Shown in pieces: positions 17,776 through 25,145 of a stretch of 64,000 bases of DNA. Origin of the DNA: Microtetraspora malaysiensis (GTDB lineage Bacteria > Actinomycetota > Actinomycetes > Streptosporangiales > Streptosporangiaceae); contig NZ_BBYJ01000007.1 in NCBI RefSeq assembly GCF_001528665.1, positions 331,953 to 395,952 on the forward strand. Reading direction: 5' to 3'. A program made the position numbers and the translations under genes. The notes below the pieces were generated by a model that was not told the origin of the DNA, searched no databases, and was given only the letters and a program-made list of their open reading frames with translations. Positions within the stretch are counted from its first letter, which is position 1. Each line of letters begins with the position of its first letter.

Positions 17776-18960
17776 TCAGGACTCCCTCTTCATCGTCAGC
17801 ATGACCTCGGTCCCGTCGCCGGGCTCGGTCCTGACCCGGGCGCTTCCGCCGTTGCGCTCCATCCTGCCGATGATCGACTGCCGGATGCCCATCCGGTCGG
17901 CGGGGACGTCGTCCATATCGAACCCCTTGCCCCGGTCCCGGACAAACACGGTGACCTCGTCGGGCTCCACCTCGGCGTACACCGAGATCACCGAGGCGCC
18001 GGAATACCGGGCCGCGTTGACCATCGCCTGCCGGGCGGCCTGCAACAGTGCGCCCAGTCTCTCGTCCAGGTCGCAGTCGCCGACGCAGACGATCTCGATC
18101 GGGACGCCGTGGGCGTCCTCCTCCTCGGCGGCGACCCGGCGTACGGCCGCGGCCAGCGTGGCGTCGGCGTCCTGCTTGGGCTGATAGAGCCAGTTGCGCA
18201 ACTCCCGCTCCTGGGAGCGGGCCAGCCGCGTCACCTCGCGGGCGTCGTGCGCGTTGCGCTGGATCAGCGTCAGCGTGTGCAGCACGGAGTCGTGGACGTG
18301 CGCGGCGACCTCGGCCCGCTCCTCCTGGCGGATGCGCTCGGTGCGCTCCCGCTGCAGTTCCTTGACCAGGGAGGCGAGCCACGGGGCGGCGATCAGCAGC
18401 ATGCCGCCCACGACCACGGCGGTGAACACCAGACCGGTCTTGGCCTTGGCCAGTTCGCCGCTCGCGGCGAGGAAGCCGAAGGCACCGACCACGACGAGCA
18501 ACGCGCCGATGAGGGTCCGGACCCAGCCCGTGTTGACCTGGCGCACCGCTCCGGACATCCAGCGCTGTCGCCGGCTCGGGTCGGCCTGCTGCCAGAGGAT
18601 CAGCGCGCCGATGCCTCCGGCGGCGATCGGCCACGTGCCGATGCCTCCGTCGAAGGCCCCGGTGATCCAGCCGAACCCGGCGACGGCCACCCAGAGCACG
18701 CCGTACGCGGCGAACTGCCCCCAGTCGCGAGCCGGTTCGGGGCCTTTGGCCTCTTCCTTGGGCGTGAACATCCACAGCGCCGCGTAGGCGACGACGCCGA
18801 GGCCGTTGACAACGGTGAGCAGCAGGAAACCCAGGCGGAGCACGACAGGATCGAGCCGCAACTGGGCGGCGGCACCCTGCGCGACGCCCGCGACGACACG
18901 GCCGGAGGCGGGCCGGACAAGGCGGGGCCCGGCATCGGGAACAGTAGGCGTTTCAGACAT
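17776..18960 (-). CDS. PspC-domain sensor histidine kinase (LiaS-like)
   Basis: About 394 residues. The N-terminus carries a PspC domain (RLVRPASGRVVAGVAQGAAA..., residues ~13-68), then four more hydrophobic segments to residue ~195, a charged coiled-coil-like linker (LQRERTERIRQEERAE), a phospho-acceptor His223 in AAHVHDSVLHTL, and a C-terminal HATPase (MVNAARYSGA, DRGKGFDMDDVP, RMGIRQSIIGRMERNGG). PspC fused directly to a kinase is a known actinobacterial envelope-stress design related to LiaS. Start choice is uncertain: ATG 18960 begins the conserved part, but GTG 18978 and ATG 18972 are in frame and none has a good ribosome site. The regulator follows at 17699. Confidence 0.92.
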   Translation of the reverse strand: MSETPTVPDAGPRLVRPASGRVVAGVAQGAAAQLRLDPVVLRLGFLLLTVVNGLGVVAYAALWMFTPKEEAKGPEPARDWGQFAAYGVLWVAVAGFGWITGAFDGGIGTWPIAAGGIGALILWQQADPSRRQRWMSGAVRQVNTGWVRTLIGALLVVVGAFGFLAASGELAKAKTGLVFTAVVVGGMLLIAAPWLASLVKELQRERTERIRQEERAEVAAHVHDSVLHTLTLIQRNAHDAREVTRLARSQERELRNWLYQPKQDADATLAAAVRRVAAEEEDAHGVPIEIVCVGDCDLDERLGALLQAARQAMVNAARYSGASVISVYAEVEPDEVTVFVRDRGKGFDMDDVPADRMGIRQSIIGRMERNGGSARVRTEPGDGTEVMLTMKRES

Positions 18961-18998
18961 CTCGCGAAGCATCGTCACACGATGTGCACCATGGTCGC

Positions 18999-19031
18999 AT
19001 CAGGGCGTGCCCTGATACGCCCCCTGAGGGG
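18999..19031. promoter_or_regulatory. Palindromic operator candidate between PspC genes
   Basis: ATCAGGGC-GT-GCCCTGAT (18999-19016) is a perfect 8-2-8 palindrome; CCCCTGAGGGG (19021-19031) is a 5-1-5 palindrome, and a further TCAGGGG lies at 19043-19049. All share the CAGGG/CCCTG core. The array sits in the 134-base gap between the divergent PspC kinase and PspC/LiaF-like genes, the natural place for the LuxR regulator to bind. Binding is inferred. Confidence 0.6.
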
Positions 19032-19094
19032 TCGGGGGCGAGTCAGGGGTTCCCCCGATGGCCGACGCCGGTGGCGAACCGCCACGATGGGACC

Positions 19095-21302
19095 ATGACC
19101 GAAGCACCGCCCACCTCCACCGAAGACCCCGCACCCGCTGACGAGCGGGTGCTGCGGCGGTCCGCCGAGGGCCGCATGATCACCGGTGTGTGCGCGGGCC
19201 TCGGACGCTACGCCGGCATCGACCCCGTCCTGCTCCGCGTGGGTTTCGCCGTACTCGTCCTCGGATCCGGCATCGGCATCATTCTCTATATAGCCGCCTT
19301 CCTGCTGATGAAGGACAGCGCGGGCCGGCCCGGATACGTGGAGCAGTGGACCCGCCGCATCTTCGACACCGAGACCGTGCTGGCGCTGCTCGCCACGGTC
19401 TTCGCGTTCGGCCTGATCATCAACGTGGCGTCGGGCGGGATCGACATGGGCACGATCGTCGTCGGCACGCTGCTCGCGATCGCGCTGCTCGCCGCGCACG
19501 CGCGCGGCGTCGACCTGCTGCCGCTGGCCAAGTCGCTGCCCGACCGGATCTTCGGCCGCCGCGGCACGACCCCCGCCCATGAGAACGCCTTCCCCTGGCC
19601 CGGCGCCCACGCCACCCCGTCCGGCCCGTACGGCATGCCGCCCCAGGCGCCGTACGAGGGCGGCCCGTACCCGCCCGGTCAGTACCCGCCCGGCTCTTAC
19701 GGCCATGGCTCGTACGCGCCCGGCTCCTACGACCGGCCGCCACACCCGCAGGCACCGTACGCGCAGGCGCCGTACCAGCCGTACGGGCAGGCGCCGCAGG
19801 GCCAGGCCGCGTACCGGCAGGAGCCGAACGGGCAGGGGCCGCATGCCGCGGCTGGTACTGCGGCGTTCGCCGGGCCGCCGCAGGCCCCGGGCGCCCCGGT
19901 GCCGCCCGTCACGGAGCCGACCTGGGCCGCCGAGCCCGCCGCCGGCGCATCCGTGGGAGGCGCGCCCGACGGCAAGGCGGGCGGAGACGGCGCGCCCGAC
20001 GCGACCAAGCTCCTGACGTCGCCGGTTCCCCCGGCCGCTTCGCAGGCGGAGCCCCTGAACGCTTCGGACCCGGACTCTTCGAACACGCGCGTGGCGGAGG
20101 TGCCGTCGGCCGACTCGGCCGCGCCCGACGCACACCAGGCGGAAGCTCCATCGGTGGCCGCGGCGGCGGCCCAGGCTTCGCCGACCGCCCACCTGACGGA
20201 CGTCCCAGCGGGGCCGGAGGCGTCGGTCCCGTCCTCGGCTGAGGCGCCCCTGAGCTCCCCGGTCGCGGCGACGCCACCCACGCCTGGTACCCCACCGCCC
20301 GCCGGGACCGGTTTCCGGCGGCTGTCCGACCTGGCCAGGGAGGCCGGGCGCGGCCCGTACGACTACGGGGCGAGCGAGCCGTTCGCGCCGCACGGTCCCT
20401 ACGCGGGATCCGGGCGCACGCCCTACCCGCCCGTCGACCCCCCGTACCTGCGGGACGTGGAAAGAAGCGCCGCCCGGCAACCGGCCCGGCAACCGAAACC
20501 GAAATCTTTCATCGGCGGATTGACCATCTGCCTCGCCCTGATCGTTGGAGGGATCATGGTGGCGGTGCAGCAGAGCACCGGTTCTCCCAGCATGCCGGTG
20601 ATCGGCGGGGCTGTCCTCGCCACGATCGGGACCGGTCTGCTGATCGCGACGTGGTTCGGGCGGGGAGCGGGTCTGGTCGCCGCCGGGGTCATCGTGTCGC
20701 TGGCCCTCGTCGCGGGATCGACGCTGGGCGGCATTCCCAAGAACATCGGCTCCTTCTCCTGGCACCCCAGCGAGGTCACCCAGCCCGGCAGGGAGTACGC
20801 CGTCGGCGTGGGCGACGGCACGCTCAACCTGACCGATCTCCCGCTGGCCACCGGCTCGCGCGTCCGCTTCGACGCGTCCGTCTCGATCGGGCGGATCACG
20901 GTGATCGTGCCGACCACCGCCCGGGTCGAGGTCCACGGGTACGCAAAGGTGGGCGAGGTCATGATCGGCAACAAGGTCGAGGACGGCATGGACGTCCAGT
21001 TCAGCCGGGTCCTGGAGCCCGACAAGGCCACCGGCGACGCGCCGACGATCGAGCTGCACGTGAAGGCCGGCATCGGCGATGTGGAGGTTCTCCGGGGCGA
21101 CGACGCGACGGCGCCCGAGCCTGTCGTGCCCAGCAGGGTCGGCGGCGGGGATCCGCACCGCCCCACCGACCCGCCGACGGCGCCACCGCGCATGCCCAAC
21201 GGGGTCGACGGCGTGCCGGCGCCCCGCGGCGCCGACGCGCCCGCGATGGCACCGCTTCTGCCCGCGCTGGTCGGCAACGCGGAGGTGCGCGGTGGCGCGT
21301 GA
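19095..21302 (+). CDS. PspC-domain protein with LiaF-like C-terminal domain
   Basis: A 735-residue membrane protein. PspC domain at residues ~15-75 (RSAEGRMITGVCAGLGRYAGIDP) with a membrane helix; two more helices by ~145; then ~290 residues of low-complexity, first PYG/PYxPG tyrosine-proline repeats, then an acidic Ala/Pro/Ser linker. Three to four helices follow (ITICLALIVGGIMVA, AVLATIGTGLLIATWF, LVAAGVIVSLALVAGS). The C-terminus (VGVGDGTLNLTDLP ... GDVEVLRGDD) resembles the LiaF cell-envelope-stress beta domain. It is probably the inhibitor/sensor partner of the divergent kinase. ATG 19095 is chosen as it begins the acidic head just before PspC; the frame is open further upstream. Confidence 0.9.
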   Translation: MTEAPPTSTEDPAPADERVLRRSAEGRMITGVCAGLGRYAGIDPVLLRVGFAVLVLGSGIGIILYIAAFLLMKDSAGRPGYVEQWTRRIFDTETVLALLATVFAFGLIINVASGGIDMGTIVVGTLLAIALLAAHARGVDLLPLAKSLPDRIFGRRGTTPAHENAFPWPGAHATPSGPYGMPPQAPYEGGPYPPGQYPPGSYGHGSYAPGSYDRPPHPQAPYAQAPYQPYGQAPQGQAAYRQEPNGQGPHAAAGTAAFAGPPQAPGAPVPPVTEPTWAAEPAAGASVGGAPDGKAGGDGAPDATKLLTSPVPPAASQAEPLNASDPDSSNTRVAEVPSADSAAPDAHQAEAPSVAAAAAQASPTAHLTDVPAGPEASVPSSAEAPLSSPVAATPPTPGTPPPAGTGFRRLSDLAREAGRGPYDYGASEPFAPHGPYAGSGRTPYPPVDPPYLRDVERSAARQPARQPKPKSFIGGLTICLALIVGGIMVAVQQSTGSPSMPVIGGAVLATIGTGLLIATWFGRGAGLVAAGVIVSLALVAGSTLGGIPKNIGSFSWHPSEVTQPGREYAVGVGDGTLNLTDLPLATGSRVRFDASVSIGRITVIVPTTARVEVHGYAKVGEVMIGNKVEDGMDVQFSRVLEPDKATGDAPTIELHVKAGIGDVEVLRGDDATAPEPVVPSRVGGGDPHRPTDPPTAPPRMPNGVDGVPAPRGADAPAMAPLLPALVGNAEVRGGA

Positions 21303-21498
21303 CCCCGAGCGGCGTCCCGGACGGACCCACCCGACCGACTGGCTCGCCCTCCTGTGCGGCCTGCTGTTCATCGGGGTCGGCGTCCGCTACATGATCACGC
21401 CCGCCCCCGACTCGGTCATGATGCTGCTGCTCCTCATCGTCGGCATGGGGTTCTCCGCCTTCGTCGCGATCCTCTCGAAGGTCGCGCGCAAGCGCTGA
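21292..21498 (+). CDS. Small two-helix membrane protein downstream of PspC/LiaF-like gene
   Basis: A 68-residue protein with two hydrophobic segments (WLALLCGLLFIGVGVRYMI and MMLLLLIVGMGFSAFVAIL) and charged ends. GTG 21292 lies inside the end of the preceding gene (11-base overlap) with GGAGGTG 5 bases upstream, so it is translationally coupled to the PspC/LiaF-like protein and probably works in the same envelope module. I do not know a family function. Confidence 0.8.
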   Translation: MARDPERRPGRTHPTDWLALLCGLLFIGVGVRYMITPAPDSVMMLLLLIVGMGFSAFVAILSKVARKR

Positions 21499-21550
21499 GC
21501 AGCGCGCTCGTCTCACGGAACATCCTGCGATCACCCGTTAGACTGGAACG

Positions 21551-22129
21551 ATGTTGGCCCTGGAGTTCGTCAGCACCGTCCGTGCGAACCGTACCGGCCG
21601 GGTGGACGACCTGACCGACACCGACGGCACGACGGCGTGGGTACGAGAGCACGCCGAGCCGCTCGGGATCGACGCGGCCTCCTTCGTCGCCGACGAGGCT
21701 CTGCGGGCCGAGGTGGTCGAGCTGCGCCAGGCGGTGCGCGCCCTGTTCGCCCGCGCCGTCTCCCCGGAGCAGCCCAGCAGCGCCGACGCGCACCTCCTGC
21801 CCTCGTTCGCGGAGGCGCTCCACCTGGTGAACGCCACGGCGGCGGCGGTGTCGCTCGCGCCCCGGCTCGACTGGCCCGCCGACGGCGCGCCGAACATCGC
21901 GATCGTCCCGGCGAAGCCGGCGAGCGTGTCCGCGCGGGTCCGCGCCGCCCTCGCCGCCTCCGCCATCGAGTTGCTCGCCGGTCCCTGCCGCGAGCGGCTG
22001 CGGACCTGCCACGCGCCACGCTGCGTGCTCTACTTCCTCAAGGAGCACGTCCGGCAGGAATGGTGCTCCGTCGGCTGCGGCAACCGCGCTCGTGCCGCAC
22101 GGCACTATCGGCAGCACAAGGCCCAGTGA
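21551..22129 (+). CDS. ABATE/CGNR zinc-finger putative transcriptional regulator
   Basis: A 192-residue protein of the DUF1470/ABATE-CGNR family. The N-terminal ABATE region begins MLALEFVSTVRANRTG; the C-terminal CGNR zinc finger shows RTCHAPRCVLYF and EWCSVGCGNRARAARHY, giving a four-Cys metal site followed by the invariant CGNR and a basic tail. Members are thought to be stress-linked DNA-binding proteins; direct evidence for most is lacking. It lies upstream of, and in the same direction as, the VOC-PNPOx-xdh group, separated by hairpins and a promoter region. It could regulate that group, but this is only positional inference. Confidence 0.85.
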   Translation: MLALEFVSTVRANRTGRVDDLTDTDGTTAWVREHAEPLGIDAASFVADEALRAEVVELRQAVRALFARAVSPEQPSSADAHLLPSFAEALHLVNATAAAVSLAPRLDWPADGAPNIAIVPAKPASVSARVRAALAASAIELLAGPCRERLRTCHAPRCVLYFLKEHVRQEWCSVGCGNRARAARHYRQHKAQ

Positions 22130-22281
22130 ATCCACCGCACATCGCGCGGCGACGCTCTACCTGAACGCCGCACGCCGCCCCCCGCACGGGACGCACCACC
22201 ACCAACGCCCTCGCCTGGGTTGCCCTCGCCGAGCACCCCGTGCCGGCGCCCGGCCTGAACACTCCTAGAGGTCGTGTCCGA

Positions 22282-22335
22282 CCCGCGCGCCACGCGCGGG
22301 CGCCCTGACGCGCCGCCGGCCTGCTCCCCGGCGGC
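22282..22335 (+). terminator. Tandem hairpins after the CGNR gene
   Basis: CCCGCGCG-CCA-CGCGCGGG (22282-22300) and GCCGCCGG-N8-CCGGCGGC (22312-22335) are two perfect stem-loops about 150-200 bases past the CGNR stop codon. They probably act as factor-independent terminators. Confidence 0.6.
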
Positions 22336-22422
22336 TCCTCCACGCTTCCCGGTGATCCGCGTCCGAAGAACGACGCCCACAGTTACCGCTCACCGGTTGT
22401 GTGATCCATATCACTCATGACA

Positions 22423-22478
22423 TAACGGACCTAGGCCATTAGTTCCGTTATATTTCTAACGGAACAACCCGTTAGAAC
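22423..22478 (+). promoter_or_regulatory. Operator array: two overlapping dyads of TAACGG half-sites
   Basis: GTTCCGTTA (22442-22450) and TAACGGAAC (22457-22465) form a perfect 9-6-9 palindrome. TTCTAACGG (22454-22462) and CCGTTAGAA (22469-22477) form a second perfect 9-6-9 palindrome that shares the middle TAACGG. A fourth copy, TAACGGAC, is at 22423-22430. The array ends 18 bases before the VOC ATG, so a bound repressor would sit over the transcription start or leader. Confidence 0.8.
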
Positions 22479-22495
22479 TGTGAGGAGAAACCCCC

Positions 22496-22939
22496 ATGAC
22501 CTTCAAGACCGGCCACGTCGGGCTCAACGTCTCCGACCTCGACGCGTCCACGGCGTTCTACGTCAAGGTGTTCGGCTTCGACATCGTGGGCGAGTCCCGC
22601 GAGGAGGGGCGCCGCTTCGCCTTCCTCGGGCTCGACGGCACGCTGGTGCTGACCCTCTGGGAGCAGAGCGAGGGCAGGTTCGGCACCGGGACCCCCGGCC
22701 TGCACCACCTGTCCTTCGAGGTCCCGGACATCGAGGCGGTGCACCGGGCCGAGGCCGCCATCCGGGAGACCGGCGTCACCGTGTTCCACGACGGCGTCGT
22801 GCCGCACGGCGAAGGCGCGTCCTCGGGCGGCGTCTTCTTCGAGGACCCCGACGGCATCCGCCTGGAGATCTACACGACCACCGGCGCCGACGAGCGGCCC
22901 GCCCCCACGTCGGGCGCCCCGACCTGCGGTTTCTTCTAA
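22496..22939 (+). CDS. VOC-superfamily protein (glyoxalase/dioxygenase fold)
   Basis: A 147-residue vicinal-oxygen-chelate protein with two betaalphabetabetabeta units. Likely metal ligands are His7 in TGHVGLNV, a His in PGLHHLSFEVPD and the Glu in GIRLEIYTTT, the usual H-H-E positions for lactoylglutathione lyases, extradiol dioxygenases or resistance proteins. The substrate is unknown. GAGGAG lies upstream of the ATG, directly after the TAACGG array, so it is the first gene of the regulated unit. A 55-base gap separates it from the PNPOx gene. Its head-of-operon place suggests a job in the same pathway as the following redox genes. Confidence 0.85.
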   Translation: MTFKTGHVGLNVSDLDASTAFYVKVFGFDIVGESREEGRRFAFLGLDGTLVLTLWEQSEGRFGTGTPGLHHLSFEVPDIEAVHRAEAAIRETGVTVFHDGVVPHGEGASSGGVFFEDPDGIRLEIYTTTGADERPAPTSGAPTCGFF

Positions 22940-22994
22940 ACAACCGGTATCCGGGCAACGGACATCGAACAGCCGTCGGGGAAGGAAGACGAGG

Positions 22995-23882
22995 ATGCGG
23001 CACATCGGAGAGGTCGCGGTCCAGCGCCGTGCGGGCGTCCAGGCCGAGAACTGGGGGTCGGCGAACGCGCGGCCGAACATCCCTGAGGTGGCGGCGGGCT
23101 TCCTGACCGCCCAGCGCATGCTCGTCATCGGTACGGCCGGCCCCGACGGCCGCGTCTGGGCCGGCCCGCTGACCGGGCCCGCCGGTTTCGCCAGGGCGTC
23201 GGGGACGCAAACGATCGTGATCGACGCGCTGCCCGGCTCGCAAGACCCGCTTTCCGGCGTGTTCGACAGCGGGCACGCCATCGGCATGCTCGCCATCGAG
23301 CCGAAGACCCGGCGACGGATGCGGATCAACGGCCGGGCCCGGCGAGAGGGGGACGGCCTCCTCCTCACCACCGATCAGGTCTACGCGAACTGCCCCAAGT
23401 ACCTGCAGACTCGCGAAATCGCCGATGAGCCCGCCGTCTCGACAGCCGCCACGTACCGGACCGCGGCGCTCAGCCCCGAGCACCGGGAGTGGATCGAGAA
23501 GGCGGACACGTTCTTCGTCGCCACGCACGTGGACGAGTTCGGCTCGGACGTGTCCCACCGGGGCGGCAACCCCGGCTTCATCCAGGTCGTGGACGAGCGC
23601 CGGCTGGTCTGGCCCGACTACGTCGGCAACTCGATGTACATGACGCTCGGCAACCTGCAGCTGAGCCCCGCCGCCGGGCTGCTCTTCCTCGACTGGACCA
23701 CCGGCGACGCGCTGCACCTGACCGGCCGGGCCCGGGTCGACTGGGACCCGGGCGACGTCCCCGGCGCGCAGCGCCTGGTCGAGTTCGACGTCGACGAGGT
23801 GATCCAGGTCGGCGGCGCGAGCCCGCTGCGCTGGACCTTCGGAAATTACTCCCGTTTCAACCCACAGCCAAGGAATCAATGA
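22995..23882 (+). CDS. Pyridoxamine 5'-phosphate oxidase-fold flavin-binding protein
   Basis: A 295-residue protein with what look like two split-barrel (PNPOx-like) halves. The first is around residues 35-120 (LTAQRMLVIGTAGPDGRVWAGP ... GMLAIEPKTRRRMRINGRA), the second around 165-275 (KADTFFVATHVDEFGSDVSHRGGNPGF ... YMTLGNLQLSPAAGLLF). The RRRMRINGRA block is typical of this group, which binds FMN and is often the N-terminal part of larger PNPOx-reductase fusions. Here the reductase part is absent and a ferredoxin gene overlaps the end by ATGA. It probably takes electrons to or from that ferredoxin; the substrate is unknown. Confidence 0.82.
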   Translation: MRHIGEVAVQRRAGVQAENWGSANARPNIPEVAAGFLTAQRMLVIGTAGPDGRVWAGPLTGPAGFARASGTQTIVIDALPGSQDPLSGVFDSGHAIGMLAIEPKTRRRMRINGRARREGDGLLLTTDQVYANCPKYLQTREIADEPAVSTAATYRTAALSPEHREWIEKADTFFVATHVDEFGSDVSHRGGNPGFIQVVDERRLVWPDYVGNSMYMTLGNLQLSPAAGLLFLDWTTGDALHLTGRARVDWDPGDVPGAQRLVEFDVDEVIQVGGASPLRWTFGNYSRFNPQPRNQ

Positions 23883-24070
23883 TGCGCGTCTACGTCGACA
23901 GGGAACTCTGCCAGACACACGCCCAGTGCGTCTTCGCGGCGCCCGACGTGTTCGAGCTCGACGAGAACGACGAGCTGCACTACGTCGCCGAACCGGACGA
24001 GTCGCAGTTCGCGGCCGTCGAGGAGGCCGCCCTGCTCTGCCCGGTGCAGGCGATCTCCTTCCGGGACTGA
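23879..24070 (+). CDS. Single-cluster ferredoxin (CxxHxxC type)
   Basis: A 63-residue acidic ferredoxin. The cluster motif is C-x2-H-x2-C (CQTHAQC) plus a distal Cys in LLCPVQAI: three cysteines and a His in place of the second Cys, as in the [3Fe-4S]/[4Fe-4S] ferredoxins that serve cytochromes P450. No P450 is in the window. The ATG at 23879 overlaps the PNPOx stop (ATGA); a second ATG follows directly at 23882. Translational coupling makes the PNPOx protein the likely electron partner. Confidence 0.9.
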   Translation: MMRVYVDRELCQTHAQCVFAAPDVFELDENDELHYVAEPDESQFAAVEEAALLCPVQAISFRD

Positions 24071-24122
24071 CCAGGGCCGAGAACAGCGCCACGCAGAAAG
24101 CCGCGCAGAAAGGACATTCGCC

Positions 24123-24575
24123 ATGAAACCACCGGTTCCTCCCTTCACCGAGGAGACCGCGCGCCAGAAGGTGCAGGCCGCCGAGGACGCCTGGAACACC
24201 CGCGATCCGAAGGTCGTCGCCCTCGCGTACACGCCCGACTCGGTCTGGCGCAACCGGGACGAGTTCGTCACGGGCCGCGAGGAGATCGAGCGGTTCCTCA
24301 CCCGCAAGTGGGAGCGGGAGCTCGACTACGCGCTCCGCAAGGACCTGTGGGCCTTCACCGGTGACCGCATCGCGGTGCGCTTCCAGTACGAGTGCCGCGA
24401 CGCCGACGGACGGTGGTGGCGCAGTTACGGCAACGAGCTGTGGGAGTTCGACGCCGACGGGCTGATGCGCCGCAGGGAGGCGAGCATCAACGACCTGCGC
24501 ATCGACGAGGGCGAGCGGCGGATATTCGGCCCGCGGCCCGCCGAAGAGCGGGGCCTATCTTTCCCCCTGGCCTGA
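24123..24575 (+). CDS. DUF1348/NTF2-like (SnoaL-fold) protein
   Basis: A 150-residue protein of the DUF1348 group within the NTF2-like fold. The N-terminal helix ([31 protein letters not shown]) is followed by [17 protein letters not shown] and the hallmark [25 protein letters not shown] with paired Trp, then [14 protein letters not shown]2-fold proteins are cone-shaped cavities that may bind or isomerise small substrates; no catalytic set is assigned for DUF1348. A likely promoter for the molybdenum hydroxylase genes begins 11 bases after its stop. Confidence 0.9.
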   Translation: MKPPVPPFTEETARQKVQAAEDAWNTRDPKVVALAYTPDSVWRNRDEFVTGREEIERFLTRKWERELDYALRKDLWAFTGDRIAVRFQYECRDADGRWWRSYGNELWEFDADGLMRRREASINDLRIDEGERRIFGPRPAEERGLSFPLA

Positions 24576-24585
24576 CTTTTGGGGG

Positions 24586-24613
24586 TTGACCGGCCGAAAC
24601 AGGGGCGTACGTT
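24586..24613 (+). promoter_or_regulatory. Candidate sigma70-type promoter for the molybdenum hydroxylase genes
   Basis: TTGACC (24586-24591), a 16-base spacer, and TACGTT (24608-24613) match the actinobacterial housekeeping pattern TTGACn / TAnnnT. The site lies 40 bases before the ATG of the iron-sulfur subunit and just after the DUF1348 stop, so the hydroxylase may be expressed apart from the upstream genes. Confidence 0.5.
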
Positions 24614-24653
24614 CGCAACTATCCGGTCTCGCCTCTTGTCCGGGAGGGATTGC

Positions 24654-25145
24654 ATGCCCCGAATCTCCGTCACCGTCGACGGCATCCGCTACGACGAGGA
24701 GGTGGAGCCGCGCCTTCTCCTCGTCCATCTCCTGAGAGATCGACTGGGGAAGACGGGCACGCCGATCGGCTGCGACACGAGCAACTGCGGCGCGTGCACG
24801 GTGCTCCTCGACGGCAGGAGCGCCAAGAGCTGCTCGATCCTCGCCGTACAGGCGGACGGGTGCGACATCGTCACGATCGAGGGCCTGTCCACGGACGGCA
24901 CGTGGCATCCGATGCAGCGGGCGTTCCACGAGGAGCACGCGCTCCAGTGCGGCTACTGCACCCCGGGCATGATCCTGGCGGCGATCGACCTGCTGCACGA
25001 CGACCCCGACCCCTCCGAGGAGACCATCCGCGAGGGGCTGGAGGGCAACCTCTGCCGCTGCACCGGCTACTGCACCATCGTCCGCGCCGTACGGCGGGGC
25101 GCGCGGGAGATGTCGCGGGATCAGGAAGGGGCGGCGACGTCATGA
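24654..25145 (+). CDS. Molybdenum hydroxylase 2Fe-2S small subunit (CoxS-like)
   Basis: A 163-residue subunit that passes electrons from the molybdenum site to FAD through two [2Fe-2S] clusters. Cluster II (plant type): Cys40, 45, 48 and 60 ([17 protein letters not shown]). Cluster I: Cys99, 102, 134 and 136 ([15 protein letters not shown]). ATG 24654 follows GGGAGGG; the frame is open further upstream but the family starts here. It overlaps the large-subunit start by ATGA. The order small-large-medium is one of the usual orders for CoxSLM/xanthine dehydrogenase-family enzymes. Confidence 0.95.
   Translation: MPRISVTVDGIRYDEEVEPRLLLVHLLRDRLGKTGTPIGCDTSNCGACTVLLDGRSAKSCSILAVQADGCDIVTIEGLSTDGTWHPMQRAFHEEHALQCGYCTPGMILAAIDLLHDDPDPSEETIREGLEGNLCRCTGYCTIVRAVRRGAREMSRDQEGAATS

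Larger units (their letters stand above)
22130..22495 (+). other. 366-base intergenic region before the VOC gene
   Basis: No gene is seen. The left part holds two perfect G+C hairpins (22282-22300 and 22312-22335) that can end the CGNR transcript. The right ~75 bases are markedly A+T-richer than the surroundings and contain a cluster of TAACGG half-sites before the VOC gene. A possible promoter is TTGTGT (22397-22402) with CATAAC (22421-22426) 18 bases later, which is a weak match. Confidence 0.6.
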
